A DNA stretch of 64,000 nt from Flammeovirga sp. OC4 (GCF_000812565.1 NZ_JTAM01000037.1:30985-94984), one strand, 5' to 3'; positions 52,742 through 62,477 are shown, counted from the stretch's first letter. Notes: generated by a model from the letters alone, not told the origin. Translations and numbers: made by a program.

Positions 52742-53335
52742 TTAATTTACTAAAATGATTAATGCTGAAACAAATGCACCTCCAGAAAGAAATAAGTTCC
52801 AATCTCTTTGATGCCACATCGTTAATCTTAGCATCAATGAATTAACCAACAAACAAATTAAAACAATGATAATTTGGCCTATTTCAAGTCCTAAGTTGAA
52901 GGCTAGAAGTGGTTCCCATATTTGCTCCTCACTACCTAACAATGATTTTAAAAAGTTAGAAAAGCCTAGACCATGAATCAAACCAAAGACTGAAGCTTCA
53001 ACAAAGTATCTTTTAATAGGTCTTTTTTCTTTTAGATAAGAAGGAGATCCTTTTGCTTGCCCGAGATTAAAGAGGTTAGAAATACAGACAATTAAAATCG
53101 TTACAGGAATCAAAGTTTCGATTAAGTCTGCATCTATTGATACAATCTCCAAAGTGGATAGTGCCAATGTTACAGAGTGCCCTAATGTAAATGCTGTTAC
53201 TAAAATCAATACATGCTTCAATGATTTAGCATTAAAAGAAGCCATTAAAGCCAGAATGAATAAGATATGATCATATCCATTGACATCGGTAATATGTTCT
53301 AATCCAAGCTGAAGGTATAATCCAAAAGATTCCAT
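52742..53335 (-). CDS. HupE/UreJ family membrane protein
   Basis: Six or seven membrane segments with the HupE/UreJ_2 landmarks: LGLEHITDVNGYDHILFIL, TAFTLGHSVTLAL, FGLIHGLGFSNF and NLGLEIGQ. The conserved His residues in these blocks suggest binding or transport of nickel, cobalt or another metal or solute; this branch in Bacteroidota is of unknown substrate. The ATG at 53335 is preferred over a TTG at 53362 because TATATTTG (53368-53375, minus strand) is a -7 box that would start transcription at about 53362. It is the first gene of a leftward operon. Confidence 0.85.
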   Translation of the reverse strand: MESFGLYLQLGLEHITDVNGYDHILFILALMASFNAKSLKHVLILVTAFTLGHSVTLALSTLEIVSIDADLIETLIPVTILIVCISNLFNLGQAKGSPSYLKEKRPIKRYFVEASVFGLIHGLGFSNFLKSLLGSEEQIWEPLLAFNLGLEIGQIIIVLICLLVNSLMLRLTMWHQRDWNLFLSGGAFVSALIILVN

Positions 53336-53599
53336 AAAGTTTATTTGTTGTAAGTCATCCAAAAATGCAAATATAAGATAGATTTTAGAGGGAATTAAGT
53401 GTATTGATGCAACAAGTTTAAATTAAATTGTTAATTCTAGAGGATTAATTGTTAATACATTTCCTTCTCATTGTATAGAATTAATCGATGGGTGGCACTT
53501 GTAAAGCGTATGTTTTGGATAATAATATTTGAACTTGGAATTTATTGTGAATAGAATGCTAAAAAAATGTGATAATTTAACTTGAAATGAATAATTTTG

Positions 53600-56029
53600 A
53601 TGAATCAATTCATAAGAGCAATGGGCATAGCAAAATATTTTTTAATTCTATTTTTTTTAGGGCTTTCATCATCCATTTTTGGACAGTCATCTTGGGAACA
53701 GATCAAAGAAACAAAGAAGGGTGACATTACGGTATATTACATTCAAAATAAACCTTTTGTCTATTCGTTACCGACTGGTGGAATGGCGGGTATTGAGTAT
53801 GAAATGTTCACTAATCTTATTCGTCAACAACGAAAAGAGTTGCAAGCCGTCATCAACATCAAATGGGTACCGCTAGATTCATGGGACGAGCTTTATAAAA
53901 AAGTAAAAACAAGTTCTGAAGGGTGCTTTGGAATGTCGGGTATCACAATTACTTCCGAACGTAAAAGAAATATTGCCTACCTCCCGAGTTATATGCCGGA
54001 CATTGAAATTATTGTCTCTTCTGAGAATGTTCCTTTATTTCAAAAACAAGAAAATTTTAATAATGCTCTACAATCCCTTCCTGCTATCACTATAAAAAAC
54101 TCAACTTTTGAGCGTAACCTCCTAAAATTAAAAGGTACAGCCTTACCTGCTCTAAAGTATTCTTACATCTCTACTTCTGAAGATTTGATTGGAAATATTG
54201 CTGAAGGTAATGATATATGGGGCTATACTCAGTTGTCTAATTATGCTTACGCACTTTCTAAAGGATTAAAGCTTCACCGACAGATTTTTTATCAGGTAGA
54301 AAATGAAGGTTTAGCCATTACTTTACCTCGTAATTCTACATGGTTACAGCCGCTTACGAAAGCAAGTGAGCAACCTCAGTTTAGGGTTGACACAAATAAA
54401 CTCATCCGAAAATATCTTGGGGATAAGGTTACTGACTTAATTTGGGACTTATCAATTCAAGAAGATGGATTAATTGACACCTTAAAGAACCAACAAAGAG
54501 AGATTGGACTTCTTACCATAGAATCAGAAATTAGATTGCTTCGCCTCACTCAAAAAGAGTTGGAAATCTCTCAACAAAATACTATCCGAAATATTTTGGT
54601 CGTGACATTGTCATTGACCCTACTCTTGGTGGTGACACTCTTTCATTTTAATAACCTTGTAAAAAGATCCAATCAAAAATTAGAAACACAAAACCAAGAA
54701 ATCGACGAACAAGCTAAATCACTTCGTAAAGGGTATAAAGATTTAGAACATTTGAGTAGTATTGGTAGAGATATAACATCAAAACTTGCCTTAGAGGAAA
54801 TCATCGAAACGGCCTATAAAAGTATAAGTGGACTTATCAATACCCCTGTTTTTGGTATTGCTTTATACAATGAGAAGAAAAATTCCTTGGATTTCCCTTA
54901 TATCTATGAACATGATGAGGTGATAAAAGATGAATCTTTTGATTTAAAAGATAAAATGAGATTGGCTGTAATGTGTTTTGACCAGAAAAAAGAATTTTTC
55001 ATCCAAAAATTCAGTACAGATCACCGTAACTATGTAAAAGAAGTTCTACAGCCTATTGCAGGGAAAAATACAGAGTCCATCATTTATATTCCTTTGGTTG
55101 CCAAACACAAAAAACCAATTGGGGTCTTTACAATTCAATCTTTTGAAGCCAATGCTTTTGATAGCTATCAATTGAACCTCTTAAGAAACTTAGCCATCTA
55201 CATTAGAATTGCCCTTCAGAATGAGAAGACTTACAGAAACATCAACAACAAAAAACAACAGCTACAAGAAGCTAATAATCATATTATAGAGCAAAAAGAG
55301 TTAATCGAAGAAAAGAATCATGAACTAGAAGATGCGAATAACGATAAAAACCACTTATTGAGTATTGTCGCCCATGATTTGAGAAACCCTTTATCAAGTT
55401 CTATTACTTTATTGAGTATGCTCAATACTGATGACACTAACTTAGATGAAGATGAAAAACTGTGTGTGTCAGGTTCATTAAATGCTATGCATCGAATGAA
55501 TAAAATGATTGAAGATATTTTAGATGCTAGAGTTTCTGAAAACAACGAAAGTAAAGTCAACAAAGAAGCTGAAAAAGATATTTTCTCAGTATCAGAAGTA
55601 TTAGATCAAGTCATCAATGACTTCACTGGAGTAGCTGAACGAAAAAATATAGAATTGACCTACAATTTACTTTCTGATGGATTAATTGAAGCAAACAAAC
55701 AGCATAGTATTCAGATCTATGAAAATTTGATTTCAAATGCTATAAAGTTTTCCCCTTCCAATACTGAAATTGCTGTTAGCATTGAAAAAGTAAAAGATTT
55801 TGTTCAGGTTAAAATAACTGACCAAGGACCTGGTCTTTCTGAAGAAGATCAGAAAAAACTCTATCAAAAATTTCAAACTTTAGGCCCAAAGCCTACCGGA
55901 GGTGAAAAATCTACTGGTATTGGGCTCTCTATTGTAAAAAAATATGTAGATAGCATGGAGGGAAAAGTAGAATGTATAAGTAGCCAAAACGAAGGCACTA
56001 CTTTTATTGTCTCCCTACCCTATTTATAA
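53600..56029 (+). CDS. Histidine kinase with periplasmic SBP_bac_3-like sensor
   Basis: The order is signal/membrane segment (IAKYFLILFFLGLSSSIFG), a substrate-binding-protein family 3-like sensor (residues ~30-270: PFVYSLPTGGMAGIEYEMF; WGYTQLSNYAYALSKG), a membrane helix (LVVTLSLTLLLVVTLF) near residue 340, GAF (~395-540), coiled coil, then HisKA with His593 in VAHDLRNPLSSS (numbered from a TTG at 53597) and HATPase (NLISNAIKFSP; GTTFIVSLP). A TAATTTTG box (53592-53599) just before the start suggests the true start is the ATG at 53621. It is 55 bases upstream of the NarX-like kinase. Confidence 0.88.
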   Translation: MNQFIRAMGIAKYFLILFFLGLSSSIFGQSSWEQIKETKKGDITVYYIQNKPFVYSLPTGGMAGIEYEMFTNLIRQQRKELQAVINIKWVPLDSWDELYKKVKTSSEGCFGMSGITITSERKRNIAYLPSYMPDIEIIVSSENVPLFQKQENFNNALQSLPAITIKNSTFERNLLKLKGTALPALKYSYISTSEDLIGNIAEGNDIWGYTQLSNYAYALSKGLKLHRQIFYQVENEGLAITLPRNSTWLQPLTKASEQPQFRVDTNKLIRKYLGDKVTDLIWDLSIQEDGLIDTLKNQQREIGLLTIESEIRLLRLTQKELEISQQNTIRNILVVTLSLTLLLVVTLFHFNNLVKRSNQKLETQNQEIDEQAKSLRKGYKDLEHLSSIGRDITSKLALEEIIETAYKSISGLINTPVFGIALYNEKKNSLDFPYIYEHDEVIKDESFDLKDKMRLAVMCFDQKKEFFIQKFSTDHRNYVKEVLQPIAGKNTESIIYIPLVAKHKKPIGVFTIQSFEANAFDSYQLNLLRNLAIYIRIALQNEKTYRNINNKKQQLQEANNHIIEQKELIEEKNHELEDANNDKNHLLSIVAHDLRNPLSSSITLLSMLNTDDTNLDEDEKLCVSGSLNAMHRMNKMIEDILDARVSENNESKVNKEAEKDIFSVSEVLDQVINDFTGVAERKNIELTYNLLSDGLIEANKQHSIQIYENLISNAIKFSPSNTEIAVSIEKVKDFVQVKITDQGPGLSEEDQKKLYQKFQTLGPKPTGGEKSTGIGLSIVKKYVDSMEGKVECISSQNEGTTFIVSLPYL

Positions 56030-56083
56030 AAATAAAAAAGTGTACGAACTAAACTACTCTTTACTTTAAACTTGACTTAAACT

Positions 56084-57874
56084 ATGGAACAAACTAAAAA
56101 TACATTTACCCTAGCTTCTAAAATTGAACATCTAAGTTTGAAAAAGCTTTGGACGCTCTATTTTACGGCTATTACAGCCATCATATTATTATTGAGTATT
56201 TCTCAGATTGTTTTCCACTCTTTCTCTCAAAAACAAAACGCTGATGCTGATTTAATCAACAAAGCAGGAAAACAAAGAATGCTTAGCCAAAAAATTACCA
56301 AATGTGTATTACTCATTGAAAACAATAAAACCACACCTTACTTAGGTGAATTAAAGAATGCATTGAAAGAGTGGAAAATCGCACATAAAGAACTAGGCAA
56401 CTATAATGACCAAATAGACAATTCTATTTCTTTCAAAAAAGCTACAGAACTTTATGAGAAAGTAGATGCTTTTCATTCAAAAATAGTGAGTGATGTTGAA
56501 GAAGCCTTAGAGAACAGCTTTGAAGATTCGGATATTAGTCAAGATATACTTTCAAATGAAGCCTTCTACCTCACCAATATGGATTTGTTAGTGGGTGTAT
56601 ATTCAGACGACGCAAATAAGAAGTTAGACGATATTCAGAATACTTCTCTGATTTTATTTATCATCACACTTATTTTACTCTTCTTCGAATTAGGGTATGT
56701 ATTCCGTCCAACAGCTAGAAGAATTAGAAAAACTTTTGATGAGTTAGAAAAAGCTAAAAGCGAAACACAAGATAAAATTTTTGAAATAGATCAGTTATAT
56801 AGGTCACTGGGACAATCTTATCAATTTCTTTCAGAATCAAAAGACAACGAAGAAAAGCTTAATGTGTTATTAGCCAAAACAGATGAAAACGGTGAAATCA
56901 CTTATGTATCTGATGCCTTGCTGGAGATCTTGAAAGTAGAACATGGTGATCACCCCAAGAATATTTTCCATTGGCTGACATTGGAAGGTTATAAAAAAGA
57001 GATGATTCAAGAAGTCCTTGAAACAGCTTTAAGTCAAGAAACTTGGGTAGGGACATTACAGATAACAGACAGTGAAGGGGATTATATTTGGATCGAGGCT
57101 ACATTTACAATGCTTCATGGGGATAAACCTACAATCGTTATCATTGGTAGAGATACTACAGAAGATAAAGAAGCGGAAGAAAGATCAAAAGAGATCAATC
57201 AAGAAGAAATTGACAAACATATTGAGACGCAAAAAGAACGTTCATTATTGATCTTAAAAGGCCAAGAAGAAGAAAGAGGAAGAATATCAAAAGATATACA
57301 TGATGGTATTGGTCAATTACTGACAGCTTTAAAATTCAGCTTGGAATCATTTGATGGTGGTAATACAAAATCTTCTGCTAATAAAATTAAAGAATCTAGA
57401 AATTTACTTAAAAATATCATCCGAGAAGTACGAAGAGTTTCCTTCAATTTATCTCCAAACACTTTAGGTGATTATGGAATCAACGCCGTACTTACTAGGT
57501 TTGCCAATGAAACAAGTAGACTTTCTGATGTAACTGTTTTATTCAACAACAAAACAGATTTCAATATGAGATTTGAAAGACATATTGAGACGAATATTTA
57601 CAGAATTGTACAAGAAGCCGTTAATAATGCTATCAAATACTCTGAAGCCGAGCAAGTTAAAATCGACCTTGAACATGATATTGAAGCCCTTTACATTAGT
57701 ATCGTTGACAATGGCAAAGGGTTCGATATGAAAAACCTTGAGATTCAAGGAGGTGGTAATGGACTTCTAAATATGGAAGAGAGAGCAGGTTTTGTTGGAG
57801 GTACCATTGAAGTAAGTTCTAAGCTTGAAGAAGGAACAACAATTTCAGTAGAAGTACCTATAAATAGAGAATAA
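56084..57874 (+). CDS. NarX-like histidine kinase with nitrate-box sensor
   Basis: A membrane helix (residues 28-46) is followed by a PilJ/NarX-type four-helix sensor whose first helix has LINKAGKQRMLSQKITK (residues 57-73). This matches the nitrate-binding P-box of NarX/NarQ, with Arg65 equivalent to the nitrate-contacting Arg. A second membrane helix (NTSLILFIITLILLFFELGY), a PAS domain (~280-370), HisKA_3 (EEERGRISKDIHDGIGQLLT, His406) and HATPase (NNAIKYSEAEQ; GNGLLNMEERA) follow. This is the kinase type that pairs with NarL regulators, and one is encoded next. The likely signal is nitrate or nitrite outside the cell. Confidence 0.88.
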   Translation: MEQTKNTFTLASKIEHLSLKKLWTLYFTAITAIILLLSISQIVFHSFSQKQNADADLINKAGKQRMLSQKITKCVLLIENNKTTPYLGELKNALKEWKIAHKELGNYNDQIDNSISFKKATELYEKVDAFHSKIVSDVEEALENSFEDSDISQDILSNEAFYLTNMDLLVGVYSDDANKKLDDIQNTSLILFIITLILLFFELGYVFRPTARRIRKTFDELEKAKSETQDKIFEIDQLYRSLGQSYQFLSESKDNEEKLNVLLAKTDENGEITYVSDALLEILKVEHGDHPKNIFHWLTLEGYKKEMIQEVLETALSQETWVGTLQITDSEGDYIWIEATFTMLHGDKPTIVIIGRDTTEDKEAEERSKEINQEEIDKHIETQKERSLLILKGQEEERGRISKDIHDGIGQLLTALKFSLESFDGGNTKSSANKIKESRNLLKNIIREVRRVSFNLSPNTLGDYGINAVLTRFANETSRLSDVTVLFNNKTDFNMRFERHIETNIYRIVQEAVNNAIKYSEAEQVKIDLEHDIEALYISIVDNGKGFDMKNLEIQGGGNGLLNMEERAGFVGGTIEVSSKLEEGTTISVEVPINRE

Positions 57875-57932
57875 CTAAGTAATTTTTATATATTGCACTA
57901 GTATAAACTCACATCAATAAAAATTATTATAA

Positions 57933-58619
57933 ATGAGTCAAATTTCAGTAGTACTTACAGATGATCATGTTGTTGTCCGAAATGGTATCAAACTACTGTT
58001 GGAAAACAGTCATGAAATAAATGTAATTGGAGAAGGGGCTAATGGACAAGAGGCATTGGAGTTATGTAAAAAACTTAAACCTGATGTACTCGTAATTGAT
58101 ATAAGAATGCCCGTGATGAATGGAATCATGGCTGCTTCAAAAATTAAAGAATACAGCTCCACTACCAAGGTTTTAATCCTTTCAATGCACGATGATGCTG
58201 AATATATATTAGATGCAGCAGAAAAAGGTGCTAGTGGTTATCTTTTAAAGGATTCAAGTAGTGATGAGTTCCTTAAAGCAATAAAGACTGTACATGAAGG
58301 TAAAAAGTACTTCAGTGGTGATATTTCAAAAGTATTGGTAGAAGGGTACCTAAATATGAAACATAACACTGAACCTGTTACTGAAACAGTTACTACCGAA
58401 ACTTCTGCGAATATTGATCTCACTAAGAGAGAAAAAGAGATTTTGAAATATGTAGTTCACGGAAAGAGTAGTAAAGAAATTGCGGGTATATTAAATAAAA
58501 GTGTGAGAACTGTAGAAACCCACCGTTTTAACATTATGAAAAAGATGGAGGTTAAGAGTGCTGTTGAATTAATTGCAAAGGTGAATGAAATTGCTTCGTT
58601 AAAGGCTGAATTATTATAA
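57933..58619 (+). CDS. NarL-type response regulator
   Basis: Receiver domain residues 1-125 with acidic pocket Asp10/Asp11, phospho-acceptor Asp56 (VLVIDIRMPVMNG), switch Ser/Lys in ILSMHDD and GYLLKDSS. A linker rich in Thr/Glu (EPVTETVTTETSA) follows, then a LuxR/GerE helix-turn-helix (LTKREKEILKYVVHG, KSVRTVETHRFNIMKKM). It follows the NarX-like kinase by 58 bases and precedes the nitrate reductase by 307 bases. The likely job is nitrate-dependent activation of the reductase genes through sites in that gap. There is a clean terminator after it. Confidence 0.93.
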   Translation: MSQISVVLTDDHVVVRNGIKLLLENSHEINVIGEGANGQEALELCKKLKPDVLVIDIRMPVMNGIMAASKIKEYSSTTKVLILSMHDDAEYILDAAEKGASGYLLKDSSSDEFLKAIKTVHEGKKYFSGDISKVLVEGYLNMKHNTEPVTETVTTETSANIDLTKREKEILKYVVHGKSSKEIAGILNKSVRTVETHRFNIMKKMEVKSAVELIAKVNEIASLKAELL

Positions 58620-58673
58620 AAACACGTAGAAATGACTACTTAATTTCAATTTTTAAGTACTCATTAAATAGAG

Positions 58674-58716
58674 AATCCCTACTTAGAATTTAATTTTCTG
58701 AGTAGGGATTTTTTTG
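58674..58716 (+). terminator. Terminator of the sensor/regulator operon
   Basis: AATCCCTACT (58674-58683) pairs perfectly with AGTAGGGATT (58701-58710), followed by TTTTTT. It isolates the sensory genes from the nitrate reductase transcript. Confidence 0.88.
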
Positions 58717-58762
58717 TATTCATTATAAATTACGTGTTTTTATTAAAAAAATCACATTAAAA

Positions 58763-58820
58763 GTACGTACAATTACGTATTTTTACTTACTTTTACTTTC
58801 GTGTTGTACGTATTACTTCT
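58763..58820 (+). promoter_or_regulatory. Cluster of TACGTA sites upstream of nitrate reductase
   Basis: TACGTA occurs three times within about 50 bases (58764-58769 inside the palindrome GTACGTAC, 58774-58779, 58807-58812). TACTTCT at 58814-58820 fits the NarL heptamer TACYYMT. The rest is T-rich with TTTTACTTACTTTTACTTTC. The neighbourhood of the NarL-type gene makes this a likely binding region; which repeat it uses is unknown. Confidence 0.5.
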
Positions 58821-58877
58821 CAAAACCATTTGAGGGAGTAGTCGTAAGCAACCACTAAAACAAACACATGCTTAAAA

Positions 58878-58902
58878 TAGGGCAACAATGTTTGTTGCCC
58901 TA
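58878..58902 (+). promoter_or_regulatory. 11-bp hairpin in the nitrate reductase leader
   Basis: TAGGGCAACAA and TTGTTGCCCTA form a perfect 11-bp stem with a TGT triloop, ending 24 bases before the ATG at 58927. It is followed by ACTTTTAACTT, a weak U-tract. It could be a leader attenuator as in nas operons, or a translational control hairpin. Confidence 0.5.
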
Positions 58903-58926
58903 ACTTTTAACTTAGCAAATTAGATT

Positions 58927-61900
58927 ATGAAAAATATCTCAACATACAAATCAACATGTTCCTATTGTGGAGTAGGCTGCGGCATAGATGTTAAAAAGGA
59001 TGCGAAAGGCAAATTAACAGTTGAAGGAGATATTAATTATCCAGTCAACAAAGGGAAGTTATGTTCAAAAGGCATGAACCTACATTATGTAGTTCAAGAT
59101 ACTACAGACCGTTTGCTTTATCCGCAAATGCGATGGAGTAAACAACATGACTTGCAAAGAGTGGACTGGGATACAGCTTTTACAAGAGCTGCGGCTGTGT
59201 TTAAATCAATTATAAAAAAATATGGACCTGACTCAGTAGGTATGTATGTATCTGGTCAGTGTCTTACTGAAGAATATTATTTAGCCAATAAACTTACAAA
59301 AGGTTTTTTCCAAACCAACAACATTGACACGAATTCAAGGCTTTGTATGAGTAGTGCCGTTGTTGGTTATGTAAAAACTTTAGGTGAAGATACTGTCCCC
59401 ATTTCTTACGAGGATATAGAACTTGCAGATACTTTCATGATTGCAGGTGCTAATCCCGCATGGTGTCACCCTATCTTATTCAGAAGGATTGAGGCACATA
59501 AAGAAAAAAATCCTGATACTAAACTTATTGTTATTGATCCTAGAAAAACACAATCATGTGCAATCGCCGATCTACACTTACAGTTAAAGCCAGGTACCGA
59601 CGTGGTACTTTACCAAGCTATTGGTAGAGCCATCATTGAAGAAGGGGACTTAGATTGGGATTTTATCAAAAATCACACCGATGGTTTTGATGAATATAGA
59701 AAAGAGGTAATGAGAAGACCTCTGAAAGAAGCAAGTGCTATTACAGGGGTAACAATAGATGAAATAAAATTAGCTGCTCGATATATTGGTAACGCAAAAG
59801 GATTTATCAATATGTGGGCGATGGGCTTGAATCAAAGTGCTCAAGGAACAAATAAAAACCTTGCATTATTAAACTTAAACTTAATTACAGGTCAAATTGG
59901 TAGACCTGGTGCAGGACCATTTTCACTTACTGGCCAACCTAACGCAATGGGTGGTAGAGAAGTAGGTGGTATGGCTTCTCTCCTAGCTGCTCACCATGAT
60001 TTAAAAAATCCTGAGCATAGACAAAAAGTGGCCGATTTCTGGGGCGTGGATCACATCCAAGAGAAACCTGGTAAAACAGCTACTGAGATGTTTGAAGCAT
60101 TACACTCAGGAGAAATGAAAGCAGTCTGGATTGTATGTACCAATCCAATGGTTAGTTTACCAAATTCAAAGCTTGTTGAAGAGGCATTAAAGAAAGCGAA
60201 GTTTGTTATCGTTCAAGATATTTCAAATAAAGCTGATTCTATCGAGCATGCAGATATGATTCTTCCTGCTGCTGGATGGTTAGAGAAGGAAGGTACAATG
60301 ACGAATTCTGAACGTAGAATAAGTCATTTAGAGAGAGTACTTCCCGCTCCAGGTGAAGCACTTCCTGATACAGAAATCTTCTGCCGTTTTGCTCAAAAAA
60401 TGGGTTACCATGGATTTGATTATCAATCTACTGAAGATATTTTCAAAGAACATGCTTTACTTACAAAAGGAACAAACATTGATATTGCTGAACTAACTTA
60501 TGATACTTTAAAGAAAGAAAGATCAGTTCAATGGCCTTATGTAAACGGAAAAAGTACGGATAGATTATTCGAAGACAAACAATTCTTCACTCCTAATAAA
60601 AAAGCTCAAATCTTAACTTCTGGAGTTGAAAATAATTCAGATCTTCTTACTCCGGAAATGCCATTAATTCTAACAACAGGTCGTATTAGAGATCAGTGGC
60701 ACACAAGAACAAGAACAGGTAAAGTCAATAAATTAAATCAACATATATCAGACCCTTTCTTAGAAATGCACCCTAAAGACGCTGCAGAAAGAGGTCTTAA
60801 TGATGGTGATACTGCTGTCATTACCACCAAAAGAGGTGACTGTAGAGTTAATGTTATTGTCACTACAGATATTAAAGAAGGCGTAATCTTTATGCCAATG
60901 CACTGGGGTAAAATAAGTAATGGTATTTTTGCTCGAACAAATAACCTTACGGCCAATGCTATTGACCCTATTTCTAAGGAGCCTGACTTTAAATTCTCTT
61001 CTGCTCAAGTTGAGAAATATAAAAAGAAGAAAGAAAAAATTCTTATTGTAGGTGCGGGTGCAGCGGCTTACCGTTTTATCTATACTTATAGAGGGATTAA
61101 TCAAGAGGATGAAATTGAGGTGTTCTCAAAAGAAAGTACTCCATTCTACAATCGTGTACTTTTACCTGAGTATGTCAATGAGACGCTGTTATGGAAAGAT
61201 TTACAGAAATTCGATGAATTATCTGAATTTGACCGATTAGGTATTAAAATTCACTTGAATAAAAGTATCCAAAGTGTTGATCGAGACAACAAAGAAATTG
61301 TAGATCAATTTGGAGATCGATATAACTATGATAAACTAATTATTGCTACGGGTAGTAGACCATTTGTTCCTGCTGATGTTCCTATTCATTTCGAAGGTGT
61401 TTTCACCATGAGGAATAAGAAGAATGCAGACAATCTAAAGCAATATTTAGATAATAAAGGAGGAAGAGTAATCATTGTAGGCGGTGGTCTTTTAGGCTTA
61501 GAACTTGCTGCATCATTGAGAGAAATTGAAATTGATGTTACAATTATTCAATTAGCCAACAGGTTGATGGATAGACAATTGGACCCTACAGCTTCAGAAT
61601 TACTTCTTCACCATTGTGAGGATAAGGGAATTGAGGTACTGCTCAACGACCAAGTTCAAACAATTGAAAAACAAGGAGATAAACTCTACAAAGCAAAGCT
61701 AAAAGGTGGTAGAACTATTGAAAGTAATGCAATTGTTTATGCGATCGGTACTCGACCAAACATTGAAATTGGTAAAGAAGCTGGTTTAAAAACATCAAGA
61801 GGTATTACCATCAATGAATACCTTCAGACTTCTGACCCAGATGTCTTTGCTATGGGTGAGATCGCTGAATTTGAAGGACAACTAAATGGTACTACTGCTG

Positions 61901-62436
61901 GAGCTGAAGAACAAGCTGATACTTGTGCACGCTTTATCTCTGGTGATTTATTAAGCCGTTATAGTGGTACACTTCCAATGAATATCTTAAAGTTCTCTGA
62001 TCTTAGTTTATGTTCATTGGGTGTTATTGATATACCACCAAAAGATAGAAGCTACGAAGAAGTTATCTTACTAGATAAAGCCGAAGCTTTCTATAAGAAA
62101 TGTATCATTAAAGATGATCGTTTAGTAGGTACTATATTATTAGGTGACAAAGCTGAATTTGCTGATTACAAAAAGCTCATTGAGATGGAGACCGAATTGG
62201 GAAGTCGAAGAAGTGAGCTATTAAGAGGCAAAAGTGATGCTGAACCTCTAATTGGTGAAGTTGTTTGTTCTTGTGCAAATGTAGGTAGTGGTAACCTTCA
62301 AAATGCTATTGATGGAGGGTGTACTACATTGAACACACTTTGCGAAAAAACAGGTGCGGGCTTAGGATGCGGTAGCTGTAAGACCGAACTTCAAGAAATG
62401 TTGAAAAACAATGCAGAAAAATTAGTTACTTTATAG
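58927..62436 (+). CDS. Single-chain assimilatory nitrate reductase (Mo + FAD diaphorase + [2Fe-2S])
   Basis: Reduces nitrate to nitrite in the cytosol. Residues 1-~695 are a NasA/NarB-type Mo-bis-MGD subunit with the [4Fe-4S] Cys11, Cys14, Cys18 and Cys46 (CSYCGVGC, KLCSKG), MCMS-like RLCMSSAVVGY for the Mo ligand region and GTNKNLALLNLNLITGQIGR. Residues ~704-1085 are an FAD/NAD(P)-binding diaphorase like the front of NirB (ILIVGAGAAAYRF, VIIVGGGLLGLELAAS, DVFAMGEIAEF). Residues ~1110-1155 are a BFD-like [2Fe-2S] domain with Cys1114, Cys1116, Cys1148 and Cys1151. Electron flow NAD(P)H to FAD to FeS to Mo within one chain is implied. No signal peptide. Confidence 0.88.
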   Translation: MKNISTYKSTCSYCGVGCGIDVKKDAKGKLTVEGDINYPVNKGKLCSKGMNLHYVVQDTTDRLLYPQMRWSKQHDLQRVDWDTAFTRAAAVFKSIIKKYGPDSVGMYVSGQCLTEEYYLANKLTKGFFQTNNIDTNSRLCMSSAVVGYVKTLGEDTVPISYEDIELADTFMIAGANPAWCHPILFRRIEAHKEKNPDTKLIVIDPRKTQSCAIADLHLQLKPGTDVVLYQAIGRAIIEEGDLDWDFIKNHTDGFDEYRKEVMRRPLKEASAITGVTIDEIKLAARYIGNAKGFINMWAMGLNQSAQGTNKNLALLNLNLITGQIGRPGAGPFSLTGQPNAMGGREVGGMASLLAAHHDLKNPEHRQKVADFWGVDHIQEKPGKTATEMFEALHSGEMKAVWIVCTNPMVSLPNSKLVEEALKKAKFVIVQDISNKADSIEHADMILPAAGWLEKEGTMTNSERRISHLERVLPAPGEALPDTEIFCRFAQKMGYHGFDYQSTEDIFKEHALLTKGTNIDIAELTYDTLKKERSVQWPYVNGKSTDRLFEDKQFFTPNKKAQILTSGVENNSDLLTPEMPLILTTGRIRDQWHTRTRTGKVNKLNQHISDPFLEMHPKDAAERGLNDGDTAVITTKRGDCRVNVIVTTDIKEGVIFMPMHWGKISNGIFARTNNLTANAIDPISKEPDFKFSSAQVEKYKKKKEKILIVGAGAAAYRFIYTYRGINQEDEIEVFSKESTPFYNRVLLPEYVNETLLWKDLQKFDELSEFDRLGIKIHLNKSIQSVDRDNKEIVDQFGDRYNYDKLIIATGSRPFVPADVPIHFEGVFTMRNKKNADNLKQYLDNKGGRVIIVGGGLLGLELAASLREIEIDVTIIQLANRLMDRQLDPTASELLLHHCEDKGIEVLLNDQVQTIEKQGDKLYKAKLKGGRTIESNAIVYAIGTRPNIEIGKEAGLKTSRGITINEYLQTSDPDVFAMGEIAEFEGQLNGTTAGAEEQADTCARFISGDLLSRYSGTLPMNILKFSDLSLCSLGVIDIPPKDRSYEEVILLDKAEAFYKKCIIKDDRLVGTILLGDKAEFADYKKLIEMETELGSRRSELLRGKSDAEPLIGEVVCSCANVGSGNLQNAIDGGCTTLNTLCEKTGAGLGCGSCKTELQEMLKNNAEKLVTL

Positions 62437-62477
62437 GAGTAAACAAACTTTAGCTTACTTCACAAACTCCATATAGT

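Noticed and set aside
52737..52817. N-terminal extension of the small membrane protein
   Set aside because: It overlaps the HupE-like gene and has no coding pattern; the ATG at 52736 fits the 5-base gap.
60738..61104. Leftward frames of 72 and 114 codons within the nitrate reductase
   Set aside because: They are antisense shadows of an uninterrupted 1169-codon gene with conserved motifs on both sides.
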